Positions 15,452-24,036 of a stretch of DNA of 41,076 nucleotides are shown here, piece after piece. The DNA comes from Pseudomonas sp. S31. GTDB lineage: Bacteria; Pseudomonadota; Gammaproteobacteria; Pseudomonadales; Pseudomonadaceae. A program made the translations under genes and the position numbers. The notes beneath the pieces were generated by a model that was not told where the DNA came from, searched no databases, and saw only the letters and a list, made by a program, of their open reading frames with translations. Within the stretch, counting starts at the first letter, position 1, and every line of letters starts with the position of its first letter. Location of the stretch: the NCBI RefSeq assembly GCF_016648105.1, contig NZ_JACVVE010000047.1, positions 1 to 41,076 of the forward strand, written 5' to 3'.

Positions 15452-16231
15452 ATGTCCAGCTCGCCGCATGTCAAACAAGAAAAGGTCCAGGTCGCCGACC
15501 AGGTCGCAGAGCGAATCGAGAAGTTGATCGTCGACGGTGTCATCAAGGTCGGTCAGGCGTTGCCGTCGGAACGGCGCCTGGTCGAGAAGCTGGGCTGTTC
15601 GCGCTCGGCCCTGCGCGAGGGGTTGCGCATCCTGCGTGGGCGGGGCATCGTCGAAACCGAGCACGGCCGCGGCTCCTACGTCGCCGACCTGACCCGTGCG
15701 GACAATGCCACGCCGCTGATGCACCTGTTCAGCTCGCAGCCGCGCACGTTGTTCGATCTGCTGGAGGTGCGCGCCCTGCTCGAAGGTGAGTCGGCCAGGC
15801 TGGCGGCGCTGCGCGCGACCGATGTCGACCGGCTGCTGATCAAGCGGCGCTTCGACGACATGGTCGCCGCCCACGAGGAGGCGCAGTTGCACGACCCACG
15901 CGAACAGGCGCGGCTCGACCACGCCTTCCACCGGGCGATCAGCGAGGCCTCGCACAACCCGGTGCTGGTCCATACCCTGCAGACCCTCAGCGACCTGACC
16001 TTGAGCACGGTGTTCGCCTCGGTCAACAACCTCTACTGCCGGCCGGCACAGAAGCGCCAGATCGACCGACAGCATTCACGGTTGTACCACGCCGTGATGG
16101 AACAGCTACCGGAGCAGGCGCAGCGGGCAGCCAGGGAGCACATCCACAGCATTCGCGACAATTTGCGCGAGATCGAGCAGGAAGAGCAGCGCTTGGTGCG
16201 GGCCACCATGCGCTTGGAAGGATGGCGCTGA
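15452..16231 (+). CDS. glcC: Glycolate-responsive GntR/FCD regulator
   Basis: This 259-residue protein carries a GntR winged helix (about residues 10-75: GQALPSERRLVEKLGCSRSALREGLRILRGRGIVETEHGRGSYV) and an FCD ligand domain (LFDLLEVRALLEGESARLAA onward; HAFHRAISEASHNPVL). It resembles E. coli GlcC and is divergent from the glc operon, which it should activate or derepress with glycolate. I chose ATG 15452 because GAGG lies 6-9 bases before it; the upstream in-frame codons would pass through the operator. Confidence 0.93.
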   Translation: MSSSPHVKQEKVQVADQVAERIEKLIVDGVIKVGQALPSERRLVEKLGCSRSALREGLRILRGRGIVETEHGRGSYVADLTRADNATPLMHLFSSQPRTLFDLLEVRALLEGESARLAALRATDVDRLLIKRRFDDMVAAHEEAQLHDPREQARLDHAFHRAISEASHNPVLVHTLQTLSDLTLSTVFASVNNLYCRPAQKRQIDRQHSRLYHAVMEQLPEQAQRAAREHIHSIRDNLREIEQEEQRLVRATMRLEGWR

Positions 16232-16233
16232 GC

Positions 16234-16419
16234 CTACTGCAAAGTGGGGGGGCGAAGCTTTTCAGGTAGGTCGCGGAGTATCTGCTCCATCCGCTCGATG
16301 TGCTGGGTAAGCGCCGCGGCTTTCTCTTCCTGGCCGTCCGCCTGCAGGCGGTCGCGAGAGCGGCGCAGGTCGAGCAGGGTTCGCTGTAGACCGCGTGCTG
16401 CGCTGTGGAAATGTTCCAT
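16234..16419 (-). CDS. Small hypothetical alpha-helical protein
   Basis: This is a 61-residue, highly charged, probably fully helical protein (MEHFHSAARGLQRTLLDLRR then SRDRLQADGQEEKAAALTQH) with coiled-coil-like heptads. An in-frame ATG at 16443 would add eight residues; the ATG at 16419 has a weak GTGAG before it. Its stop lies 2 bases beyond the glcC stop, tail to tail. No family recognised and no function proposed. Confidence 0.5.
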   Translation of the reverse strand: MEHFHSAARGLQRTLLDLRRSRDRLQADGQEEKAAALTQHIERMEQILRDLPEKLRPPTLQ

Positions 16420-16721
16420 GATGTTACTCACTGCTGTGGGCATCCGTGCCGTTGTAGGAAGCGCGGACCGTAGCAGGTCGAAGTTGGAGTCGGAACTGGG
16501 GTTTTGAACAGGTAAATGCTGAGGCTGGGATATAGCCTACTGAAGAGAGTAAAACTTCCTACAAGCGATGTTTCCGTTCGTAAAAGCCGGCAGTGGATGT
16601 AGGCCTCAGTTGGCTTGGTCTGCGAGGGATCCGGCGCCTCGATCGCAGCATGGCCCGCGTAGACCCAGGCGCGGGCAGCCACCACAGGCTACCGAAATCC
16701 TTTGTTTCAATTGATGCCTCC

Positions 16722-16778
16722 TTACCCGCGAATGCGGTGGTGGTATCACCCTCGCATTCGCGGGTAAACCCGCTCCTA
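16722..16778. repeat. REP element with 15-bp stem
   Basis: A perfect 15-base inverted repeat (16722-16736 / 16753-16767) with a 16-base loop is followed by the REP tail CGCGGGTAAACCCGCTCC. It lies directly after the stop of the epoxide-hydrolase gene. The rest of the gap 16420-16721 shows no gene I can support. Confidence 0.75.
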
Positions 16779-16794
16779 CACGCTCAGCGTGATT

Positions 16795-17847
16795 TCACAA
16801 ATGATCAGCATCCACCACCGCTTTGGCGAATGCCTGCGGTGCCTCCTGCGGCAGGTTGTGGCCGATGCCACCGGCGATCAGGCGATATTCGTATTTGCCG
16901 GTAAACCGCTGCGCATAGGCCTCGGCCGGCGGATGCGGCGCGCCGTTGGCGTCGCCTTCCAGGGTGATGGTCGGCACCGAGATGCTCGGCAGCTTGGCCA
17001 GCTTGGCCTCCAGTGGGTCGTACTGGGGCTCGCCCTGGGCCAGGCCCAGGCGCCAACGGTAGTTGTGCACGGTGATGGCGACCTGGTCGGGGTTGTCCAG
17101 CGCCTGGGCGCTGCGCTCGAAGGTGGCATCGTCGAAAGCCCACTTGGGCGAGGCGGTCTGCCAGATGAGTTTGGCGAAGGCATGGCGGTTGGCGTCATAA
17201 CCGGCCTGGCCACGGGCGGTAGCGAAGTAGTACTGGTACCACCACTGCAACTCGGCGCTCGGCGGCAGCGGCGTCTTGGCTGCTTCCTGGCTGTTGATCA
17301 GGTAGCCACTGACCGACACCAGCGCCTTGACCCGCTCCGGCCACAGCGCTGCGACGATGTCGGCGGTGCGTGCGCCCCAGTCGAACCCGGCCAGCACGGC
17401 GTGCTGCACGTGCAGGGCATCCATGAACGCGATCAGGTCGCTGGCCAGGGCCGTCGGCTGGGCGTTGCGCGGGGTTTGCGCGGACAGGAAGCGGGTCTGG
17501 CCATAGCCGCGGACATACGGCACCAGCACCCGGTAGCCTTTGGCGGCCAAGGCCGGGGCGACCTCCTGGAAACTGTGGATGTCGTACGGCCAGCCGTGCA
17601 GCAGGATCACCACCGGGCCATCGGCCGGCCCCTGTTCGACATAGGCCACATCCAGGACACCGGCCTGGATGTGCTTGAGCGGGCCGAAGGCATCCGTGCT
17701 GCTGGCCGTGGCCTGGGCGGGCGTTGGCGCGGCCAGGGAGGTGCCGGCGGCGGCCAGCCCGAGTGGCAACAGGGCACAGGCGAACAGGGCTGCGCGGGTC
17801 AGGCGGCGTGGCGCGAACGGGACGGCGGCGGGGCGACTGGCGAACAT
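16795..17847 (-). CDS. Exported alpha/beta hydrolase, epoxide-hydrolase type
   Basis: This 350-residue protein starts with an export signal: basic PRRLTRAALF with paired arginines, a hydrophobic core (ACALLPLGLAAAG) and an Ala-rich cleavage region near residue 40. The mature part is an alpha/beta hydrolase with the oxyanion motif HGWP (84-87), an aspartate nucleophile in AGFDWGAR (D156) instead of serine, and a C-terminal catalytic histidine in GGIGHNLP (H330). The Asp nucleophile and HGWP indicate epoxide hydrolase or haloalkane dehalogenase chemistry. The cap domain has aromatic LQWWYQYYF. AAGGAG precedes the ATG. It is monocistronic. The twin arginines may mean Tat export, but the motif is not canonical. 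Substrate unknown. Confidence 0.82.
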   Translation of the reverse strand: MFASRPAAVPFAPRRLTRAALFACALLPLGLAAAGTSLAAPTPAQATASSTDAFGPLKHIQAGVLDVAYVEQGPADGPVVILLHGWPYDIHSFQEVAPALAAKGYRVLVPYVRGYGQTRFLSAQTPRNAQPTALASDLIAFMDALHVQHAVLAGFDWGARTADIVAALWPERVKALVSVSGYLINSQEAAKTPLPPSAELQWWYQYYFATARGQAGYDANRHAFAKLIWQTASPKWAFDDATFERSAQALDNPDQVAITVHNYRWRLGLAQGEPQYDPLEAKLAKLPSISVPTITLEGDANGAPHPPAEAYAQRFTGKYEYRLIAGGIGHNLPQEAPQAFAKAVVDADHL

Positions 17848-18184
17848 GGGGCGTCTCCTTGCGTAGGCATCGGTGCGGTTGATGCAAGCCAGTAAAGAGG
17901 GGCGCTGTATCTCATCTGTGTCGGCAGGGTAGGAATGTTGCCGGTTTGTGTGTCAGGTCGCAGTTTGTACACACGAAGATACATTCGATGAGGTTGGTCG
18001 TGGTTGGTGCGGCTGGTCGCTTGATGAGCCCGATGCATCAAAAAAACTGCACTCAAGCCGTGAGTCGACCGCCAATATTCATTTTATTGCACTCAAGGCC
18101 CATTTAATTTCAGTTATTTTCCCTCGCCCATCCCTCTAAGCTCGTCCCGTCGCTGCATTCCAGAGCGGCTTCAGGAGCTTCTTC
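17848..18184. promoter_or_regulatory. Divergent intergenic region with a direct repeat
   Basis: No gene is seen. TGCACTCAAG occurs twice in direct orientation at 18048-18057 and 18088-18097 (40 bases apart). CTAAGCT at 18136-18142 resembles a sigma-S type -10 box (CTATACT), which would suit a cfa operon. AGGAG lies 7 bases before the start codon at 18185. All are by-eye calls. Confidence 0.4.
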
Positions 18185-18610
18185 ATGATCCCCGAGACTG
18201 ATACCAAGACCTCACCTATTCCAAATGCCGACGACCTGATCGACTGGCTGCGCATGCTGATGCGTGCCGAGCGCGCTGGTGCGCGACTGATGCTCGACAG
18301 CGCCCGCGAAACCGATGACCCAGCCATGCTCGCCCGTCTGGAGCAGTTGCATCACGGCGAGGCCGAAAGCTGCCGCCGCCTGCATCACTGCCTGGTACGC
18401 CTGGATGCCAAGCCCGGGGCTGGCATGGGTGAGTTCTATGCCAAGGCCATGGCCATTGCCGACCTGCAGGCGCGCTTGCAGTTCATCGCCCGTGGCCAGC
18501 ACTGGGTTGCCCGGCAACTGCAGGCGCGGCTGCCGCAGATCGCTCAGCCGTGGCTGCGCGAAGAGCTGGAAGTGGTGCTACGCCTGCACCAGGCTCCCAG
18601 CGACGACTGA
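18185..18610 (+). CDS. Small helical protein, possibly ferritin-like (DUF6306-like)
   Basis: This 141-residue protein looks all-helical, with the pattern DLIDWLRMLMRAERAGARLM, then EQLHHGEAESCRRLHHCL, and FIARGQHWVARQLQARLP. The spaced Glu/His residues (E, HHGEAE, HH, H) resemble a ferritin-like four-helix metal protein, and I believe it corresponds to a DUF found next to stress genes, but this is recognition by style only. It lies 35 bases before cfa with an AGGAG ribosome site and is probably co-transcribed with it. Confidence 0.65.
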   Translation: MIPETDTKTSPIPNADDLIDWLRMLMRAERAGARLMLDSARETDDPAMLARLEQLHHGEAESCRRLHHCLVRLDAKPGAGMGEFYAKAMAIADLQARLQFIARGQHWVARQLQARLPQIAQPWLREELEVVLRLHQAPSDD

Positions 18611-18645
18611 ACGTCCGACCTCCAAGAATCCGATAAGGACAGAGC

Positions 18646-19800
18646 ATGCCTTCAGAGCTTTCCTCCGATCTGCGTGACCCAACGCAGCCCGATCGCGCCA
18701 CCCGTTTCGCCCGCTCGCTGCTGGCCCAGGCCGGCCTAGGCCTGGATGGCGAGCAACCCTGGGACATGATCTTGCACCAGGGCGACGTACCCCGCCGGGC
18801 CCTGGCTCAAGGCAATCTCGGCCTGGGCGAAAGCTACATGGAAGGCGCCTGGGACTGCGAGCAACTGGATGAGTTTTTCAGTCGCCTGCTGCGCGCCCAG
18901 GTGCCTGACCAGGTCAGCCCCTTGGCGCTGATCTGCAACGCCTTGCAGGCGCGCCTGCTGAATCGCCAGACCACGCGGCGTGCATGGGCCGTGGGCGAGC
19001 GTCACTATGACCTGGGCAATGACTTCTATGCCGCGATGCTCGACCCGCGCATGGCCTACACCTGCGGCTACTGGAAGGACGCCAGCAGCTTGGCCGAAGC
19101 CCAGGACGCCAAACTCGACCTGATCTGCCGCAAGCTGGGCCTGCAGCCAGGCATGCGGGTGCTCGACATCGGCTGCGGCTGGGGCAGCTTCATGGGCTTC
19201 GCCGCCGAGCGTTACGGCGTCGAATGTGTCGGTGTGACCATTTCCCGCGAGCAGTGCCAATGGGCCGAAAAACGCTACAAGGGGCTTCCCCTGGAGTTTC
19301 GCCTGCAGGATTACCGCGAACTGGACGAACGTTTCGATCGCATCGTCAGTGTCGGCATGTTCGAGCACGTCGGGCGCAAGAACCATCGCACCTTCATGGA
19401 GGTGGCCGCGCGCTGCCTGGATGACGACGGCCTGCTGTTGCTCCATACCATCGGCAAGAACCGCCGAAGCGATGTGCCGGATCGCTGGATCGACAAGTAC
19501 ATCTTCCCCAATGGCGACCTGCCCTCCATCGGCCAGATCGGTGACGCGGCCGACGGCCTGCTGGTGATCGAGGACCTGCACAACTTCGGCGCCGACTACG
19601 ACCGCACGCTGATGGCCTGGCACGCCAACTTCGAGGCCCACTGGCAATACTTCGCAGAAGAGCTGGGCGAGCGCTTCCGGCGCATGTGGCGTTACTACCT
19701 GTTGTCCTGCGCCGGGGCGTTCCGGGCCAGGGACATCCAGCTGTGGCAGTGGGTGATGTCGCGGCGCGGCGTGACGGGCGGCTATCGCCGGGCTATCTGA
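18646..19800 (+). CDS. cfa: Cyclopropane-fatty-acyl-phospholipid synthase
   Basis: This 384-residue SAM-dependent enzyme methylenates unsaturated acyl chains of membrane phospholipids, usually on entry to stationary phase. It matches E. coli Cfa over its length: HYDLGNDFYAAMLD, MAYTCGYWKDA (active-site cysteine), the SAM-binding VLDIGCGWGSFMGFAAERYG, VGMFEHVGRKNH (catalytic Glu and His), HTIGKN, KYIFPNGDLPSIGQI, NFGADYDRTLMAWH and YLLSCAGAFRARDIQLWQWV. It follows the small helical gene in the same direction. Pseudomonads often carry more than one cfa copy, so this may not be the main one. Confidence 0.95.
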   Translation: MPSELSSDLRDPTQPDRATRFARSLLAQAGLGLDGEQPWDMILHQGDVPRRALAQGNLGLGESYMEGAWDCEQLDEFFSRLLRAQVPDQVSPLALICNALQARLLNRQTTRRAWAVGERHYDLGNDFYAAMLDPRMAYTCGYWKDASSLAEAQDAKLDLICRKLGLQPGMRVLDIGCGWGSFMGFAAERYGVECVGVTISREQCQWAEKRYKGLPLEFRLQDYRELDERFDRIVSVGMFEHVGRKNHRTFMEVAARCLDDDGLLLLHTIGKNRRSDVPDRWIDKYIFPNGDLPSIGQIGDAADGLLVIEDLHNFGADYDRTLMAWHANFEAHWQYFAEELGERFRRMWRYYLLSCAGAFRARDIQLWQWVMSRRGVTGGYRRAI

Positions 19801-19848
19801 TACGGTTTTTTTCCATCAACCTGAATCTGTAACCGTATCAGCGATAGC
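19792..19848 (+). terminator. Stem-loop overlapping the cfa stop codon
   Basis: The run 19792-19807 pairs with 19831-19848, with a 2-base bulge and a 23-base loop (core TGATACGGTT / AACCGTATCA). The left arm includes the cfa stop codon. No T-run follows, so it may be an attenuator or 3'-end protector rather than a classic terminator. Confidence 0.4.
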
Positions 19849-19891
19849 GGGACAATAGGTGCCATCTCCTCATCACATTGCAGAGGTTCCG

Positions 19892-19975
19892 ATGGGCAAG
19901 CTGGCACTTTTCCTGGGTGGTTTCCTGTTATTGACGATTCTGGTGGGGCTGCTCGGCACCATCCCGCCGAGCTGA
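19892..19975 (+). CDS. 27-residue single-helix membrane peptide
   Basis: ATG at 19892 with AGAGG 5 bases before it opens a 27-codon frame ending at TGA 19973-19975. The product is MGKLALFLGGFLLLTILVGL followed by LGTIPPS, one hydrophobic helix with a lysine near the N-terminus and a Pro-Pro-Ser tail. This composition is unlikely by chance in a non-coding stretch. It resembles many small inner-membrane peptides, but I know no family. It lies between cfa and a 64-residue gene. Confidence 0.6.
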   Translation: MGKLALFLGGFLLLTILVGLLGTIPPS

Positions 19976-20176
19976 TCCTGCCAATCCCTCCTGGCCCGTC
20001 TATCTCGCTGGATGGGCCCCTGCCTGCCCGCCCTGGGTAGCTCGCCTGACCTAGAACCACCGGATCGGTGGTATCTGCAGTTCGTTCTCAAGTGCAAATC
20101 ATTCGTGTACGCTGCGCCGCCACCTCATGCTGGCCGCGTACGCGCGCCGTCTGTTTGCCTTGGAGCCAACGAATAC

Positions 20177-20371
20177 ATGGAATGCAAGAAAGGCGCTGCG
20201 GCCGTGCTGCAGTGGCGCAGCCGCTACCTGACCGACGACCTGCTCGACGAAGCCGCCTATGACCAGGCACTACGCAGCGCCGAAGCGCTGGAGCAGTCCG
20301 GTTCCATCAGTGCCAGTGAATGGATCGAACTGGTAAAGCTAGCCAACGCCGCGCTGCTGCGTGTGCGATAA
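20177..20371 (+). CDS. Conserved-looking small hypothetical protein
   Basis: This is a 64-residue protein (MECKKGAAAVLQWRSRYLTD, then DLLDEAAYDQALRSAEALEQ and SGSISASEWIELVKLANAAL) with helical content and no signal peptide. ATG 20177 is chosen because TTGGAG lies about 10 bases before it and the open frame further upstream reads unlike protein. It is convergent with the diguanylate cyclase gene. No function can be proposed. Confidence 0.6.
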   Translation: MECKKGAAAVLQWRSRYLTDDLLDEAAYDQALRSAEALEQSGSISASEWIELVKLANAALLRVR

Positions 20372-20419
20372 GTCGTTCTTTATGCGGGGAAATCTGTCCA
20401 CAAAAAACGTGGGTAGGTC

Positions 20420-20428
20420 TGTGGATAA
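20420..20428 (-). promoter_or_regulatory. Single perfect DnaA-box sequence
   Basis: TGTGGATAA is the complement of the DnaA box TTATCCACA. A partial inverted match (TCCACA at 20396-20401) lies nearby. One box alone between convergent genes may be chance or a titration site; no AT-rich unwinding region is present. Confidence 0.3.
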
Positions 20429-20502
20429 CATTCTGCAAGCCAGGCAGGGGGCGGTCTCTGTTAAATTGAGCAGAATTTGAGCAGCCCCGTGGCGAGGCGC
20501 GA

Positions 20503-21912
20503 TCAGATCACCTGGCGCGCCGTATCGGCCTGTTCGACCCGGTTGCGGCCATGGGCCTTGGCCCGGTACAGCGCCTGGTCGGCGCTCGCCAACAGCACGT
20601 CCAGGCTCGGCGCGGGCGTATCGGCGGCGCAGCCGGCCAGGCCGATGCTCACGGTGATCTGCAGGCGTTGGTCGCCTTGCGCCACCTGCAGGTCCTGCAC
20701 CGCGCGGCGCAGGCGTTCGGCGGCGAACAGCGCGCGTTCCGGGGCCAGGCCTGGGATCACCACCACGAACTCCTCGCCGCCCAGGCGCCCCAGTAGCTCG
20801 CCATCGTGCAGGCGTTCCTGCAGGGTCAGGGCGAACTGGCGCAGCACCTGGTCACCGATTGCGTGGCCGTACAGGTCGTTGATCGACTTGAAGTGGTCGA
20901 TGTCGAGCATCATCAGGGTCAGCGGCAGGGCCGGCGCATGCTGCTGACGGCTGTCGAGCAGGGCGTTGGCGCGGCGGGTGAAGGCGCTGCGGGTGAGCAC
21001 GCCAGTGAGGTGGTCGATGGTCGCCTGGTGCGCCAGCCGCGCCATGAGGCTGCGGTTGGCCTGGCTGACGCAGGCCACCACCAGCGGCCCGAGTACCAGC
21101 ATGGCGATGCCCAGGCGCGCCGACATCAGCGTGGTCACCCCGGTCTCGCTCTGCGGCACGCTGAAATGCATGAGGTTCTGCGCCACTGCCACGATCAACG
21201 TGCTGCCTGCGGTGAGGGTGAGCAAGGAGACCAGAAAGGGCGAGTAGGTCCACGCGCACCACAGCAGCGCGGCGATCGGGAAGGCGATGGCCCCAGGCCC
21301 ACCGAAGACGATGCTCAGCCCCAGCGAGGCCAGCAGCACCAGCAGCGGCGCCAGGCGTACCGGGTGGCCGCCGCTACGTACCAGGGCGCGGGCGGACGGT
21401 GCGGTGAGCAATACCGGCAGCACCAGCACGCTGGTGGAAAACTGCTCGCTGAACCACGCCAGCCAAGTGGCCCACAGCGACTGCTGGAACCATGGCGTGG
21501 CCATCACGCTGGCGAGGCTGGCCGCCACCATCGCACCGCTGGCGCAGGCGCCGAAAACGCTCAGCACGCCCTGCGGCGTGCGCATGCGCCGGTGCAGGCG
21601 GGGCAGGCGCGAGAGCACCGCCCAGATGGTCACCACCACGCCGAGGTTGCACAGGTTGAACCACAATCCTGGGGCCCAGGCGCTACCGGTGGCAAGGTCG
21701 CCCAGCACCATCGCCAGCCACACCAGGGTAAAACCAAGCGGCGTGGCCTGGCGCGGGTAGCGCAGCAACACGCCGGCGAGCACCGCGTTGACCGGCCAGA
21801 ACAGCGACAGCGATTCGATGGGCCGTGCCAGGATGCCACCCAGGGTCAGGGCAAGGGTCAGGCAGAAGAGAATAGCGTAGGACAACAGGCGCGACTGGGC
21901 TGGAGAAACCAT
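20503..21912 (-). CDS. MASE1-type membrane diguanylate cyclase
   Basis: This 469-residue protein has about eight hydrophobic segments (residues 8-290) of MASE1 type, with LFWPVNAVLAGVLLR and WLAWFSEQFSTSVLVLPVLL. A complete GGDEF domain follows: DHLTGVLTRSAF, MMLDIDHFKSINDLYGHAIGDQVL, the active site RLGGEEFVVVIPG and SADQALYRAKAHGRN. It should make c-di-GMP from two GTP in response to an unknown signal sensed by the membrane part. At the position of the RxxD inhibitory site the sequence reads HDGE, so product inhibition through the I-site is probably absent. ATG 21912 is preferred; a GTG at 21993 is an alternative with 27 more residues. Confidence 0.9.
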   Translation of the reverse strand: MVSPAQSRLLSYAILFCLTLALTLGGILARPIESLSLFWPVNAVLAGVLLRYPRQATPLGFTLVWLAMVLGDLATGSAWAPGLWFNLCNLGVVVTIWAVLSRLPRLHRRMRTPQGVLSVFGACASGAMVAASLASVMATPWFQQSLWATWLAWFSEQFSTSVLVLPVLLTAPSARALVRSGGHPVRLAPLLVLLASLGLSIVFGGPGAIAFPIAALLWCAWTYSPFLVSLLTLTAGSTLIVAVAQNLMHFSVPQSETGVTTLMSARLGIAMLVLGPLVVACVSQANRSLMARLAHQATIDHLTGVLTRSAFTRRANALLDSRQQHAPALPLTLMMLDIDHFKSINDLYGHAIGDQVLRQFALTLQERLHDGELLGRLGGEEFVVVIPGLAPERALFAAERLRRAVQDLQVAQGDQRLQITVSIGLAGCAADTPAPSLDVLLASADQALYRAKAHGRNRVEQADTARQVI

Positions 21913-22057
21913 GGGCTCGACCGGCAAGCGGAAACGGAATCCAGGACGACGGCTTTGAGCACCTGGGGCAATAACGTTGCAGTGTGTTTCCACAGGCTGG
22001 CTGATGTCAATCTGCCGCGTGCCTTGGCCCGCGGCAGCGGCGCCATTGCCTGTGCAG

Positions 22058-23893
22058 CTACAGGCCGTAGAACCACGACACCATCAACACGCTTACCAGC
22101 ATCACCAGAACGGTGAACGGCACGCCGATCTTGATGAAGTCGGCGAAGCGGTACTGGCCTGGCCCGAGCACCAAGGTATTCACCGGCGACGAAACCGGGG
22201 TCATGAACGCGGCCGAGGCGGCCAGGGCCACGGTCATGGCGAACGGATAGGGCGACATGCCCAATTGCGCAGCGGTGCTCACTGCCACCGGTGCCATCAA
22301 CACCGCCGTGGCGGTATTGGAGATGAACAGCCCGATCACGGCCGTGACGGCGAACAGGCAGACGAGGATGGCCAGCGGGCCGGCGCCGCCGAGCACGCCC
22401 ACCAGGCCACTGACTGCGAGGTCGATACCGCCGGTTTTCTGCAGCGCCTTGGCGAACGGCAGCATGCCGACGATCAGCACCAGGCTTTGCCAGTGGATAG
22501 CACGGTAGGCGCTGTTCATGTCGATGCAGCGGCCGGCCCCCATCAGCAGGCAACCGATCAGCGCGGCGAGCACGTTGGGCACTATGCCACTGACCATCAG
22601 CCCGACCATCACCGCCAAGCTGACCAGCGCATGGGGCGCCCGTTCGCGCGCGGGCGCCACCTGGTCGATCTCCGCTGGCATGCTCAGCACCAGGAAGTCA
22701 TATGGGCGGCTTTGCAACTGGCGGATGGCCTTCCAGGGGCCGACCACCAGCAAGGTGTCGCCAAGGCGCAGTTTTTCCTCCAGCAGCTGCGCTTCGACAG
22801 CCGACTGCTCGCGGCGCAGGCCGACCACGTTGAGGTCGAAGCGGGTGCGGAAGGCGAGTTCCAGAATGCTCTTGCCGATGCATTGCGAACCGGGCGGCAG
22901 CGACACTTCAGCCATGCCCAGGTCCTGGGACTGGTCGATGAAGTAGGCCGCTTTGAAGTGCAGCGGTTCGAGCTGCATGGTCTGGCAAAGGTTGCGCAGG
23001 TCGTCGCCGTCGCGTGGGCCGAACAGGTCGAGCAGCAGCACGTCGCCCTGGTGCAGCACGGTGCTCGAGTCGGCCGTCATCACCCGCGTGGTGAACTTGT
23101 GCTGGCGCTCGATGCCGATCACGTTGGCGCCATACCGGGTGCGCAGCTCCAGCTCGCCCAGGGTGTGACCGATCAGCGGCGAGTGCGGGCGGATGCGCAG
23201 GCGCCGCTCGCGGCCGTTGAGCTTATAGTCGAGCACCAGGTCGAGCAGGGTACGCCGTGACTCCATCCGGCCGTCCTTGCGCGTTTCGCCCTTGAGCCAG
23301 TTGCGTGTCAGCAGCATGTAACCGACGCCGAGCACCAGCACCACCAGGCCGAACGGGGTGAAGCTGAAGAATTCGAAGCCCGCTTCGCCACGGCGCACCA
23401 GTTCGCTGTGCACCACCACGTTGGGCGGTGTGGCCACCAGGCTGAGCATGCCACTGATCAGGCCGGCGAAGGCCAGCGGCATCATCAGGCGGCTGGGTGG
23501 AATGCGCAGGCGCGCGGCGATGCTCAGCACCACCGGAATGAAGATCGCCACCACGCCGGTGGAGCTCATGATCGAGCCCAGGCCGGCCACCGACACCATC
23601 AGCAGTACCAGCAGGCGCGCCTCGCTGTTGCCGGCCCGCTCGCTCATCCATTCGCCGATGCGGTAGGCGATGCCGGTGCGCACCAGGCCTTCGCCGATCA
23701 CGAACAGCGCCGCGATCAGGACCACGTTGGGGTCGGCGAAACCGGCCAGGGCCTGGTCGACGGTGAGGATGCCTGACAACGGCAGGGCGAGGATGACCAG
23801 CAGCGCGACCACGTCCATGCGTGGGCGATTGATGATGAACAGGGCGACGACGATGGCCAGCAGGCCAAGGACCCAGAGCAGCTCTTGGTTCAT
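22058..23893 (-). CDS. SLC13-family permease with TrkA-C domains
   Basis: This 611-residue membrane protein has the divalent-anion/Na+ symporter layout: hydrophobic segments at about 1-190, a cytoplasmic insert at about 200-385 with two TrkA-C/RCK_C-like domains (HTLGELELRTRYGANVIGIER and SILELAFRTRFDLNVVGLRRE), then further helices. Conserved family stretches are SSTGVVAIFIPVVLSIAARL and the C-terminal FISNTATAVLMAPVAVSTA with TPVSSPVNTLVLGPGQY. It probably takes up an inorganic or dicarboxylic anion such as sulfate. ATG 23893 fits the start of the first helix; a GTG at 23914 is possible. Monocistronic. Confidence 0.9.
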   Translation of the reverse strand: MNQELLWVLGLLAIVVALFIINRPRMDVVALLVILALPLSGILTVDQALAGFADPNVVLIAALFVIGEGLVRTGIAYRIGEWMSERAGNSEARLLVLLMVSVAGLGSIMSSTGVVAIFIPVVLSIAARLRIPPSRLMMPLAFAGLISGMLSLVATPPNVVVHSELVRRGEAGFEFFSFTPFGLVVLVLGVGYMLLTRNWLKGETRKDGRMESRRTLLDLVLDYKLNGRERRLRIRPHSPLIGHTLGELELRTRYGANVIGIERQHKFTTRVMTADSSTVLHQGDVLLLDLFGPRDGDDLRNLCQTMQLEPLHFKAAYFIDQSQDLGMAEVSLPPGSQCIGKSILELAFRTRFDLNVVGLRREQSAVEAQLLEEKLRLGDTLLVVGPWKAIRQLQSRPYDFLVLSMPAEIDQVAPARERAPHALVSLAVMVGLMVSGIVPNVLAALIGCLLMGAGRCIDMNSAYRAIHWQSLVLIVGMLPFAKALQKTGGIDLAVSGLVGVLGGAGPLAILVCLFAVTAVIGLFISNTATAVLMAPVAVSTAAQLGMSPYPFAMTVALAASAAFMTPVSSPVNTLVLGPGQYRFADFIKIGVPFTVLVMLVSVLMVSWFYGL

Positions 23894-24006
23894 GGGGAGG
23901 GGGTGTTCCTTCACTCAGGGGGCACGTTAGACATTAGCAGCCAGTGTGCCAGCTCGTGGTGAAGGCGTTATTGACATGTTGCAGGAATTTGCCCGCAGCG
24001 GGGGCA

Positions 24007-24028
24007 GGCCAGGGACAGCGCCCTGGCC
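24007..24028 (-). terminator. GC-rich stem-loop after the glycine-zipper gene
   Basis: An 8-bp perfect stem (24007-24014 / 24021-24028) with a 6-base loop lies 9 bases after the stop of the leftward gene at 24037. There is no T-run, so it is a weak terminator candidate. Confidence 0.4.
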
Positions 24029-24036
24029 GCGAGGAA

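Noticed and set aside
20390..20430. Replication origin from DnaA boxes
   Set aside because: Only one perfect box, no AT-rich region and no dnaA/dnaN neighbours.
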